Positions 1-7,837 of a stretch of DNA of 16,972 bases are shown in pieces. Each line of letters starts with the position of its first letter. Within the stretch, counting starts at the first letter, position 1. The DNA is from JBCDCU01 sp039180865 (GTDB lineage: Bacteria > Pseudomonadota > Alphaproteobacteria > Rhizobiales > JACESI01), in NCBI GenBank assembly GCA_039180865.1, contig JBCDCZ010000074.1, positions 1-16,972 on the forward strand. The letters are read 5' to 3'. The position numbers and the translations under genes were made by a program. Below the pieces are notes generated by a model. That model had not been told where the DNA came from, made no database searches, and was given only the letters and a program-made list of their open reading frames with translations.

Positions 1-1594
1 ATCCGGTAGCGTCATCTACTCCGTTCAGAAATCGGATCTTTTCGGCGAAGACGTCAACACATCCGATTACGGTTCGGCTCCGGTTCTGCGCGATATGATC
101 GCAGACCTTGCGGGGAAAGATGTCGTTCAGACGCGCTTTCTTCCAACAAATAACCAGGTATATGAGTCCTACATTGCTTTGCCCGTCAAAGCGGAAGGCG
201 AGACGCTGGGCTTTTTTGTCGTCGTGCTCCAAGGGGAAACCCTCAAAACCGTGTTCAATCCGTTTGGAATGCTCGGTGAGACGGGGATTGTCAGTCTAAC
301 CAATCCGGAAGGCGGGGTTATTGCTCAAATCACAACCTATCCTGAGGGAAGCGAACAGGGAGAGGCTCATTCTTCCCAATATCGCATGGCTTCAATCCAG
401 GCTCTGACCGGGATCCTGGAGGGATACACGCTCCACGTTTCACAGAGCAAAGATGAGATTTATGCGCCCTCGAAAACCCTTGCGATCGAGCTTGGCACCT
501 ACGCGCTAATTGTCTTGCTTGCCAACGGCGTCCTCGCCTTCCTTGTTATCTCAAGGACACTCAACCCGCTTACGATTGCTGCCTCCGCCATCCGTTCCGT
601 GGCAAAAGGCCATACCGACGTATCGATTGCGCATAGCCACTTCCGCGAGGTCAATCAGATTTCCAAATCACTCATGGTGTTCATCGACAGCCTGACCGAG
701 AAGGAACATCTGGAAGCCGAACGCAACGAAGAAGAAGCGCGGCAACGAGCGCGCGCGGAAAGTGTTGCGCAGGAGATCAGCTCTTTCAAAGCGGATATCT
801 CTGAACTTCTCGCTATTCTCTCTGAGCGTGCAAGCGTTATGGAAGACAGCGCCCACACCCTCGAAGCGGTTGTCGATTCTTCATCTGCGGATGCCCGTCA
901 TGCGCTCGAAGCTTCTGCGGGCGTTACCGAAAACGTCCAGGCAGTTGCAACATCAACCCAGGAAATGACGGGAACGATTGACGAAATTGCAAACCAGGCA
1001 ACAGCTTCAAACCGTGCGGTTGAAGAAGCGCAGAGGTTGGTATCTCTCGCAGACAACGGTTTGGACGAACTCTCTGCGGCAACGGAAAGCATTGGCGAAG
1101 TTGTCGCCTTCATCCGCGACATTGCCGAACAGACTAATCTGCTTGCCCTCAACGCGACAATTGAAGCCGCACGCGCGGGCGAAGCTGGCAAGGGTTTCGC
1201 GGTCGTCGCAAGCGAGGTGAAACAATTATCCGAGAAAACCTCGGTCGCAACGCAAGGCATCTCGACCAAGATTTCCGAGGTTCAGGACTGCTCCACGCAA
1301 ACCCTTGATGCGATGCGAGAAATCAATGCCCATATGACAGCAATGAGTGAAGGGGCAGCCTTGATCGCAACGGCCGTGGAAGAGCAAAGCGCTTCTACGC
1401 GCTCAATTTCCAAACGTCTGGAATCTGCAGGCGGTGCCAGTGCGGATGCGGAACGCAACGTTGAGGCTATCACCGTAACCGTGCAAAAGACCGCGTCGGA
1501 AGCCGAGCAATCGCTCGTCATTTCCCGCGATATGAAAGCTTTGTCCGATGATTTCGTTGACAGGATTGATCGCTTCTTGAAGAAGGTCTCGTAA
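1..1594 (+). CDS. Methyl-accepting chemotaxis protein, 5' end missing
   Basis: This is a transmembrane chemoreceptor that signals to CheA/CheW; its ligand is unknown. The reading frame is open from base 2, so the N-terminus (first membrane helix and most of the sensor) lies outside the window; the first visible Met at 95 is internal. In the 530 visible residues, about 1-160 are the distal part of a periplasmic Cache-like sensor, about 163-183 are the second membrane helix, about 186-236 are HAMP, and the rest is the coiled-coil signalling domain. The hairpin tip (about 371-403) contains IAEQTNLLALNATIEAARAG and GKGFAVVASEV, hallmarks of the family. The protein ends in FLKKVS without a CheR/CheB-binding pentapeptide. 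It converges on the CesT-like gene with a 79-base gap in which I see no clear terminator hairpin. The family call is very secure. Confidence 0.95.
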   Translation, partial: SGSVIYSVQKSDLFGEDVNTSDYGSAPVLRDMIADLAGKDVVQTRFLPTNNQVYESYIALPVKAEGETLGFFVVVLQGETLKTVFNPFGMLGETGIVSLTNPEGGVIAQITTYPEGSEQGEAHSSQYRMASIQALTGILEGYTLHVSQSKDEIYAPSKTLAIELGTYALIVLLANGVLAFLVISRTLNPLTIAASAIRSVAKGHTDVSIAHSHFREVNQISKSLMVFIDSLTEKEHLEAERNEEEARQRARAESVAQEISSFKADISELLAILSERASVMEDSAHTLEAVVDSSSADARHALEASAGVTENVQAVATSTQEMTGTIDEIANQATASNRAVEEAQRLVSLADNGLDELSAATESIGEVVAFIRDIAEQTNLLALNATIEAARAGEAGKGFAVVASEVKQLSEKTSVATQGISTKISEVQDCSTQTLDAMREINAHMTAMSEGAALIATAVEEQSASTRSISKRLESAGGASADAERNVEAITVTVQKTASEAEQSLVISRDMKALSDDFVDRIDRFLKKVS

Positions 1595-1673
1595 TCTTAA
1601 GCACGAGTCCGCGACAGTAACAAAAGCGTTCGCCGTCGCGCTCGGTTCACTCTTCCCAATCCACTTTTGAGAA

Positions 1674-2135
1674 TCAGCCGCGGATGATGCTCGCTTCGTG
1701 TGATTCGGCACCCGACGCCGCCGGCGTAGTCGCCTGAGCCTTTACCATCTCAGCCTGGAAGGTAGCCTGGAGGTCCCGCACTTCGCTGACGAGGCGCGTC
1801 ATATATTCGGCTAAGCGATGTTCGCTGAGGGATTCGGCTGTCAGTCGCTCGCAATAGATCACTTCATCCTTATGGTCATCGATTGCGAAACGTCCGGGGC
1901 CCACCCGTTCACCGGCACCGTTTGCCCTGAGAAGCGACTGAAGGACAACAGGATCTTCAGTGTTGATATCCGGAAGGCGTGCACTGAACTCGAGGGTCCC
2001 ATCATCAATCTGCGTGATGTAGATGGAAACGTCGCCGCCAAACACAATCTCCGCCTGACCGGCATCATTCAGCGCCAGGTCGCCTATCTGAAATGTCTCC
2101 GCAAGCGCCTGAACCGTTTCCCTTACGGTTTTCAT
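1674..2135 (-). CDS. CesT/Tir-chaperone-like (type III secretion chaperone fold) small protein
   Basis: This acidic 153-residue protein resembles the CesT-type chaperone fold: an N-terminal helix (about 1-15), strands carrying IGDLAL, AEIVFGG, VSIYIT and LEFSARLP (about 17-55), a PVVLQSLLRAN helix (62-72), a RFAID/EVIYCERL strand pair (82-98) and a long C-terminal helix (about 100-135). In type III secretion systems such proteins bind effectors as dimers. Related single-domain proteins also occur in bacteria without that machinery, where their role is unknown. No secretion gene is visible nearby. The ATG at 2135 follows a GGGGAGAG ribosome site at good spacing. The last 20 residues are low-complexity (Ala, Ser, Glu). 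The fold assignment rests on overall pattern rather than a catalytic motif, and the function is not predictable from this window. Confidence 0.7.
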   Translation of the reverse strand: MKTVRETVQALAETFQIGDLALNDAGQAEIVFGGDVSIYITQIDDGTLEFSARLPDINTEDPVVLQSLLRANGAGERVGPGRFAIDDHKDEVIYCERLTAESLSEHRLAEYMTRLVSEVRDLQATFQAEMVKAQATTPAASGAESHEASIIRG

Positions 2136-2501
2136 TTAGACTCTCCCCATTCGACACAAACCGATTTCTCCACCGTTCGCGTCTACTTCCTTTCGGGGCA
2201 GAAAGCTAGCTGGATTGAGCAGACAGACCTGTATCATACGGTACTTTCCTAAAGGCTCGAAATCTGGTTAGGCTGCGGAACCAGCGCTAAGGGGTCCAAT
2301 GACGGTCAACTTCCTGAAAGGTTTACTGTTCAGCCTGTGCGTTTTACGCTACCACAACCGAGCGTTCTTCCATTGAAGATGGCGCCTACTGCAGACCATG
2401 AGGGCAGAAAATCAGGCGACCGGCCGACGCGAATACCGAACGTTGCGTTTTGTGCAAGCGTGGTAAAGGCCGCCTCATGAGAGAGCTCCTTAAAGACACC
2501 A
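2136..2501. other. Gap of about 366 bases between divergent genes, no gene seen
   Basis: The region separates the divergently transcribed CesT-like gene and the Popeye-like gene and should hold both promoters. I see no tRNA, repeat array or convincing open frame in it. On the minus strand a TATGAT hexamer (plus-strand 2233-2238) could be a -10 element for the CesT-like gene, but the matching -35 region is poor. No clear promoter is visible for the Popeye-like gene. Confidence 0.5.
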
Positions 2502-3215
2502 ATGGCAGATCCAATTTCTTTCATTTCTGAACACATGTTCGACCCGGCGATCCTGATCTTTCTTGCGATCGCTCTTCAATCGGCAAGCTTCCTTCTCACA
2601 GGACAATTGAAACTGCGCCTTCTCTTTATGACGGGCACGCTCATGTCGATATTCTATTTCCTTATCGTGCGAGAGGACCCGGCCTGGGAGCCTGTCATCG
2701 AGGATTTCATTTTGGGCGCGGCCAACCTTTATGGGCTAACGATGCTGCTCCTCGATAGATCGCCGAGGCTGATTCCGGCAGATCAACGCCCCTTGTTCGA
2801 TAAACTTGAAGGTATGCAGCCCGGGGTGTTTCGCGCCCTCATGAAGCAGGGAGAAATCCGCAGGCTCGAATGCGCCGAAGTGCTGACAACGGAGGGGGAA
2901 GTCCCGGACCGGCTTTTCTATCTGCTTGAAGGCGATATTCACGTAATCCGCGACGAGGAAGTTCTCAAACTTGAGCTTGACGACTTCGTCGGCGAACTTT
3001 CCCTCATTCTCGGCACAGCCGCATCCGCTACGACAAAGGCTTACGCGAATGCGCAGATCGTCGAATGGGACCGCAAAAAACTCACCCGCGCCATGGAACG
3101 CAATCAGATGCTGGAGATGTCTTTACGGTCGCTGATGGCTCAAAACATGGCGAAGAAGGTTGCACGTAAGCGGGTTTTTGCGGAAGCGCGCGACGATGAT
3201 TCTCTAACGCCGTGA
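2502..3215 (+). CDS. Popeye-like membrane protein with degenerate cyclic-nucleotide-binding domain
   Basis: This 237-residue protein has three predicted membrane helices near the N-terminus (about 15-34, 37-56 and 64-84) followed by a cytoplasmic cNMP-binding/CAP-like beta-roll (about 105-225). This is the layout of Popeye-domain proteins. The roll shows RLECAEVLTTEG, DRLFYLLEGDIHVI and FVGELSLI, the last being the start of the phosphate-binding cassette. Where classical CAP domains have Arg-Thr/Ala-Ala to hold the cyclic phosphate, this protein reads AASATT, so the key Arg is missing and cAMP binding is doubtful. There is no DNA-binding helix-turn-helix, so it is not a Crp/Fnr regulator. An in-frame TGA lies about 30 bases upstream, which makes the ATG at 2502 the only reasonable ATG start, although no good Shine-Dalgarno sequence precedes it. 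It converges on soeC with a 46-base gap. Confidence 0.75.
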   Translation: MADPISFISEHMFDPAILIFLAIALQSASFLLTGQLKLRLLFMTGTLMSIFYFLIVREDPAWEPVIEDFILGAANLYGLTMLLLDRSPRLIPADQRPLFDKLEGMQPGVFRALMKQGEIRRLECAEVLTTEGEVPDRLFYLLEGDIHVIRDEEVLKLELDDFVGELSLILGTAASATTKAYANAQIVEWDRKKLTRAMERNQMLEMSLRSLMAQNMAKKVARKRVFAEARDDDSLTP

Positions 3216-3261
3216 ACGTGTCAGGTCTTCTCTCGGACTAACAATAATCTCCATGAGACGC

Positions 3262-4170
3262 TCAGTAATAGAGCGAAACGCTGTGTCGCGCCTCAGCGAA
3301 AAAAAGCCAGCGTTCGATGAAGAGCCCGGCCATCAGCGACAAGAAGGCCAGCCCAAGAAGCGCATTCGGGAGCGTGGTCCAGATTACTGTGAGACAGAAG
3401 AGGAAGGGGATCGCAGCGCCGACGATCAACGCCATCCGGCGCAGTTTGCGGGCATGTTTGCGCGCCACTTTGTGCACCATTTCGCGCGTCAGGTAATTCT
3501 CTCCGCTGTGCGGACGCTCCAAAAGCCTGACATCGCCAATGCCACCTAGCCCGGTTGCCGTCGCAACGCTCGATCCCGACGCTTCCATCGTATCGCTATC
3601 CTGACGTTTCCACCATTGCATCTTGATAGCCCAGGCAACGAGAACGCTTCCTGATGCAAGCCGCGCAAACGCGCTCGCTTCATCATTGCCAGCGAACGCA
3701 GCAAGCACCATGAAACCCGATGCGAGACTGAAAGCAATGTAACAAGCCGGCGTCCAGCGCGTATACCAATCAGGCACAGTTTTGAGCTGTGCATAGATCA
3801 TGGCGGTGGCGTAGACGGTTGCAAGCGACAGAATTGCCGCGAGCCAGCCGAGCAGTGCGACACGCTCCCCGGACTCTATCCAATAGGCTGCATAGAGGAA
3901 AAAAGCAGCGAGGCTCGCGACGGCAAGACATCCTTCGCGCGAAAGCCACGACGAGCGCCATTGCGAAAAGGCGCGCCAGGCGCGTTCCGGGTGCCCGAGA
4001 TGAAATGTGGAGGAGACCAGGCCAGCCGCTGCCAACACGATAGCAAGGCCGCTCAGGAGAAGTGGCCGGCCATCCCCAGGCACCGGCAAACCCGCACCAA
4101 GAACCATAATCAACCCGAACCCTGCGCCCGAAGTTACAGTGAAGATGATGACCGAAACTGCCGGATGCAT
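3262..4170 (-). CDS. soeC: SoeC/DmsC-like quinone-linked membrane anchor subunit of molybdoenzyme
   Basis: This 302-residue membrane protein anchors the molybdoenzyme and iron-sulfur subunits and would exchange electrons with the quinone pool. About eight hydrophobic helices are visible (near 5-26, 36-57, 80-98, 102-126, 140-162, 167-184, 245-265 and 268-288). The STFHLGHPERAWRAF segment after helix 2 and the RWLFFAEARH segment near the C-terminus are typical of the DmsC family. The ATG shares one base with the stop of soeB (TGATG), so the two are translationally coupled. It is the last gene of the long minus-strand operon; no clear terminator hairpin is visible in the 46 bases before the convergent Popeye-like gene. 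The symbol depends on the identity of the catalytic subunit; DmsC family membership itself is secure. Confidence 0.85.
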   Translation of the reverse strand: MHPAVSVIIFTVTSGAGFGLIMVLGAGLPVPGDGRPLLLSGLAIVLAAAGLVSSTFHLGHPERAWRAFSQWRSSWLSREGCLAVASLAAFFLYAAYWIESGERVALLGWLAAILSLATVYATAMIYAQLKTVPDWYTRWTPACYIAFSLASGFMVLAAFAGNDEASAFARLASGSVLVAWAIKMQWWKRQDSDTMEASGSSVATATGLGGIGDVRLLERPHSGENYLTREMVHKVARKHARKLRRMALIVGAAIPFLFCLTVIWTTLPNALLGLAFLSLMAGLFIERWLFFAEARHSVSLYY

Positions 4171-4916
4171 CAGAGCTTCTCCAGCACGCGATCAAGCCAT
4201 CCGAGAAACCCGTCTGCACTTTCATACTCTTCCCCGCGGGAAGGGGACGGCGCGTTCGGGTTGGTTTTCTCGCGTGGCGGAAGATATTTGTTCACCGGTT
4301 TTGTAGCCATTTCCGGCATGAGGTCGATACCACCACGGTCTCGCGTCATCCGCGAGACCTCTGAGCCAGGGTCCGCGAAATCGCCGAAATGACGCGCATT
4401 GGCCGGGCAGGTGCGCACGCAGGCCGGAACCCTGTCTTCTTCCTGCAGGTTTTCGTTGTAGATCCGGTCGACACACAAGGTGCATTTTTTCATAACCTTC
4501 TCGACCGGGTCCATCTCGCGCGCACCATAGGGACAAGCCCAGGCGCAGAGTCCGCAACCGATGCAAAGGTCTTCAGCAACAAGAACAATGCCGTCATCAC
4601 GGCGCTTGTAGCTTGCGCCGGTTGGGCAAACGGTGACGCAAGGTGCGTCTTCGCAATGCAGGCAGGATTTCGGGAAGTGGACGATTTGCGCAGGCGCATC
4701 CTCGGGCGTTACCTCGAATGTGTGGATCCTGTTGAGCCAGGCGCCGGACGGATCATCACCATAAGGATCGATATCAGACAGCGGCGCGCCGTAACCGCCC
4801 GTGTTCCATTCCTTGCAATTCACAACACAGGCGTGGCAACCGACACAAATATCGAGGTCGATGACAAGGCCAAGTTTCTTCTCGGTGCGGTCGGGTAGCG
4901 TCGTCACGTCGTCCAT
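4170..4916 (-). CDS. soeB: SoeB/DmsB-like four-cluster [4Fe-4S] electron-transfer subunit
   Basis: This 248-residue ferredoxin-like subunit carries electrons between the catalytic molybdoenzyme and the membrane anchor. Sixteen cysteines fall into four cluster motifs: C24/27/30/34, C85/88/93/97, C118/121/124/128 and C145/148 with C166/170. All four [4Fe-4S] sites therefore look intact. There is no signal peptide, which fits a cytoplasmic complex. The start overlaps the end of soeA by 13 bases, and a GGAAAGGA ribosome site sits inside the soeA reading frame. A C-terminal tail beyond the last cluster (about 180-248) is proline- and charge-rich and probably contacts the anchor. Confidence 0.9.
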   Translation of the reverse strand: MDDVTTLPDRTEKKLGLVIDLDICVGCHACVVNCKEWNTGGYGAPLSDIDPYGDDPSGAWLNRIHTFEVTPEDAPAQIVHFPKSCLHCEDAPCVTVCPTGASYKRRDDGIVLVAEDLCIGCGLCAWACPYGAREMDPVEKVMKKCTLCVDRIYNENLQEEDRVPACVRTCPANARHFGDFADPGSEVSRMTRDRGGIDLMPEMATKPVNKYLPPREKTNPNAPSPSRGEEYESADGFLGWLDRVLEKL

Positions 4917-7756
4917 TCCTTTCCGAACGCGATGACCTTGCCGCCCTCCGAAACAGGGCTTTCTTGTGGCTCAAACAGGGGTTCAACCATTTGATCGCCA
5001 GCCCCCGCCTTTTCGATAGAAACGCGCAGATCGAACCATGCAGCCTGACCTGTGATCGGATCCGAATTCGACCAGCGCAGCCCATCCCCCTTCGGCGGTA
5101 AAAGCTCGTGAATGAGATGGTTCAGCAGGAAGCCTTCTGTGGTCTCAGGCGCATTTGCTGAAAGCGCCCACGCGCCCCTGCGTTTGCCGATTGCATTCCA
5201 GGTCCAAAGCGTGCGCACATTGACCGCATCCATTCTCTGCACCGGGACCTTTATCGTGCCGTGGGCGGAACTGATGTAAGCCCAATCGCCGTCTTTCAGC
5301 CCTTCACGCTCGCAAATTTCCCCCGGCACATACATGACGTTCTTGCCGTGGATTTGCCGAAGCCATGCATTTTGCGACCCCCAGGAATGGTACATGGCGG
5401 CCGGACGCTGCGTCAGGGCGTGGTACGGAAACTTTGCCGGGTCGACTGCGGTTTCCTCAAAGGGCGGATACCAGAAGGGAAGCGGGTCGAAAGTTGCGAG
5501 AATACGGCTTCGATGGCTTTCCGGTGCGACCGGCTTTTGTTTGCCCTCTGCCGACAGGCGGAACTTCTGCAAGGGCTCGAGATAAAGTTGAAAGACATTC
5601 TCAATCGGCTGATCCTGCAAACCCATTTCGACCGCAAAATCGTGCCAGGCCCGGTTGGCGTGTTTGAAGTACCGCGCCTCTTCCGGCACGGGCGTTTCAG
5701 AGAAACCGCCATTCGCGATATAGCGATCCATTTGCTCTGGATTTGCGGGGCCCCGGCCGGTTTGCGTCCCGTCACCACGCCAGGCAGAGAGCGGACCAAC
5801 CCCCGGCTTTCGTTCGTGATGGACGATGTAATCCGCATAATCGGTGAATTTCGCCGAACCGTCCTGATTGATCAGGCCGGGTAATTTGAGCCGGGCTCCC
5901 AAATCGATCAGCACCGATTGAAAGCCTCTCACGTCGCGATCAGGTTCCAGGACAGGCCAGCGGATCGCGTCGGATACGCAATCAGGTTCACTAATCGGGC
6001 GATCAAGAAGCGAGATCGCATCGTGACGCTCAAGATAGGTCGTGTCCGGCAAGACCAGATCGGCGAACGCGACCATCTCGGATGAATAAGCGTCCGAGTA
6101 AATGATCTTGGGAATGATATAGTCGCCGTTCTGATCGGTATCGCTCAACATATCCATGACAGCCGATGTGTTCATGGACGAATTCCAGGACATGTTCGCC
6201 ATATAGAGGAACAGGAGATCGATACCGTATGGGTCGCGCGCATGGGCGTTTGAAATCACCATGTGCATGAGCCCGTGGGCCGACATCGGCGCATCCCACG
6301 AAAACGCCTTATCAATGCGTTGCGGGGTTATCCCATCATCTTCGAGCAGAAGGTCGTCCGGCCCGCGGAGAAAACCGAGATGTGGACCGGAGAGCGGTGC
6401 TTCGGGCGTGTTACCGCCATGGGGCCGGGGCTGACCATTAACCGGCCTTGGATAAGGCGGCTTGAAACGGAAACCACCCGGCGCATCGATGGATCCGATC
6501 AGGATCTGCAGGAGATGGATCGCGCGGCAGGATTGAAAACCATTGGAATGGGCCGAGATCCCGCGCATTGCGTGAAACGAAACCGGTCGTCCGATCATGC
6601 GCTCGTGGCGCTCGCCTTTAAGATCAGTCCAGGGCTGGTCGACGATAACTTCACGCTCGAATGCCGCCTCGATGATTTCGGCGGCAATCCGTCGGGTTTG
6701 ATTTGCGGACACACCGGTCGTGCGTTCGGTCGCCTCCGGATCATATTCGCTGGACAGGTATTTTCGAGCGAGAAGCTCAAAGACCGGACGGGCCGTCCGT
6801 CCATCCGGTAACGTGTAAGCGCCCTTCAAGGCGGGTTTCGCATTGCGTCGATCATAAGCGAGAATGTCTCCGCTCTCCCGGTCGGCAACGAGCGCGCTTT
6901 CTTTGCTGTCACGCGCGAAGAGGCCGTGGTCCGGATCATCGGGAGCATCGATCACGAGCCATGCGGCATTCGTGTAGCGCAGGAGATAATCAACGTCGAC
7001 GGCGCCGCGTTTCAGGATTTCATTGATGAGCGACAGGACGAAGAGGCCATCCGTGCCCGGCGTGATGCCGACCCACTCGTCGGCAATTGCATTATAGCCG
7101 GTGCGCACGGGATTGACGCCGATCACCTTGACGCCGCGCTCTTTCAATCTGGATAATCCGAGCTTGATCGGATTTGAGTCGTGATCCTCTGCGACCCCGA
7201 AAATAATGAAAAGCTCGGTCTTTTCCCAGTCCGGCTGACCGAACTCCCAAAACGCGCCCCCGAATGTATAGATCCCGGCCGTCGCCATGTTGACGGAACA
7301 GAAGCCGCCATGGGCCGCGAAGTTCGGTGTTCCGAATTGTTGTGCCCACCAGCCTGTAAAAGACTGGCTCTGGTCACGCCCGGTGAAGAAGGCCAGTTTC
7401 TTCGGATCTGTACGACGGATTTCCGAAAGCCACGTTGTCGCGAGATCCAGCGCTTCGTCCCAACTGATCGGCTCGAACTTGCCTTCACCGCGTCGCCCGA
7501 CCCGCTTCAGCGGCTGTGTGAGCCGCGCCGGTGAGTAATGCTGCATGATCCCGGCAGACCCTTTGGCGCAAAGCACACCGCGATTGACCGGGTGATCACG
7601 ATTACCCTCGATGTAGCGGATCTTTTCCTGCCCATCGGCGCCTTTGCGGATATGCACATTGATCCCGCACCGACAGGCGCACATGTAACAGGTGGTCTTG
7701 CGGACCTCGTCGCTCACCATTGGCGATGTGTCGATAGTCGGCTCGCGGTCCGTCAC
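4904..7756 (-). CDS. soeA: SoeA-like molybdopterin oxidoreductase catalytic subunit (probable cytoplasmic sulfite dehydrogenase)
   Basis: This 950-residue DMSO-reductase-family enzyme would bind bis-MGD molybdenum and an N-terminal [4Fe-4S] cluster. The cluster ligands are C23, C26, C30 and C63 in CYMCACRC and VLCAKGSAGI. The expected molybdenum ligand is C153 in AAHGGFCSVNM, as in the Psr/Phs/Soe branch rather than the Ser of DmsA. The segments FGVAEDHDSNPIKLG and TQRPAAMYHSWGSQNAWLRQ match my recollection of SoeA proteins of sulfur-oxidising and sulfonate-using bacteria. The N-terminus has no twin-arginine signal, so the complex should face the cytoplasm, which argues against DMSO, polysulfide or thiosulfate reductase. 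The expected role is sulfite to sulfate with electrons to quinone. The start is a GTG preceded by GGGGGAGGGG. Substrate assignment is by family resemblance, so another small sulfur compound cannot be excluded. Confidence 0.82.
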   Translation of the reverse strand: MTDREPTIDTSPMVSDEVRKTTCYMCACRCGINVHIRKGADGQEKIRYIEGNRDHPVNRGVLCAKGSAGIMQHYSPARLTQPLKRVGRRGEGKFEPISWDEALDLATTWLSEIRRTDPKKLAFFTGRDQSQSFTGWWAQQFGTPNFAAHGGFCSVNMATAGIYTFGGAFWEFGQPDWEKTELFIIFGVAEDHDSNPIKLGLSRLKERGVKVIGVNPVRTGYNAIADEWVGITPGTDGLFVLSLINEILKRGAVDVDYLLRYTNAAWLVIDAPDDPDHGLFARDSKESALVADRESGDILAYDRRNAKPALKGAYTLPDGRTARPVFELLARKYLSSEYDPEATERTTGVSANQTRRIAAEIIEAAFEREVIVDQPWTDLKGERHERMIGRPVSFHAMRGISAHSNGFQSCRAIHLLQILIGSIDAPGGFRFKPPYPRPVNGQPRPHGGNTPEAPLSGPHLGFLRGPDDLLLEDDGITPQRIDKAFSWDAPMSAHGLMHMVISNAHARDPYGIDLLFLYMANMSWNSSMNTSAVMDMLSDTDQNGDYIIPKIIYSDAYSSEMVAFADLVLPDTTYLERHDAISLLDRPISEPDCVSDAIRWPVLEPDRDVRGFQSVLIDLGARLKLPGLINQDGSAKFTDYADYIVHHERKPGVGPLSAWRGDGTQTGRGPANPEQMDRYIANGGFSETPVPEEARYFKHANRAWHDFAVEMGLQDQPIENVFQLYLEPLQKFRLSAEGKQKPVAPESHRSRILATFDPLPFWYPPFEETAVDPAKFPYHALTQRPAAMYHSWGSQNAWLRQIHGKNVMYVPGEICEREGLKDGDWAYISSAHGTIKVPVQRMDAVNVRTLWTWNAIGKRRGAWALSANAPETTEGFLLNHLIHELLPPKGDGLRWSNSDPITGQAAWFDLRVSIEKAGAGDQMVEPLFEPQESPVSEGGKVIAFGKEWTT

Positions 7757-7794
7757 GCTTTTCCCCTCCCCCGGTCTCCTTTGAACGTCGGAAA

Positions 7795-7814
7795 CCTGAC
7801 TGCACCATATCAGG
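7795..7814 (-). other. Short inverted repeat between kinase and soeA
   Basis: CCTGA (7795-7799) and TCAGG (7810-7814) form a 5-bp stem with a 10-base loop in the 81-base gap between the kinase stop and the soeA start. It has no T-run and could be a weak processing site or an operator. Chance occurrence is quite possible. Confidence 0.2.
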
Positions 7815-7837
7815 CTAATCAGAAGGCGAAAGACCCT

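Noticed and set aside
1674..2135. A type III secretion locus
   Set aside because: A single chaperone-like protein with no apparatus or effector gene nearby.
1818..2252. Open frame of 144 codons on the + strand
   Set aside because: Antisense to the CesT-like gene, which has the better ribosome site and a recognisable fold.
5261..5884. Open frame of 207 codons on the + strand inside soeA
   Set aside because: Antisense to conserved molybdoenzyme sequence, with no recognisable domain.
3262..7756. DMSO reductase DmsABC
   Set aside because: The anchor and iron-sulfur subunits belong to that family, but the catalytic subunit has no Tat signal and an expected Cys rather than Ser molybdenum ligand.
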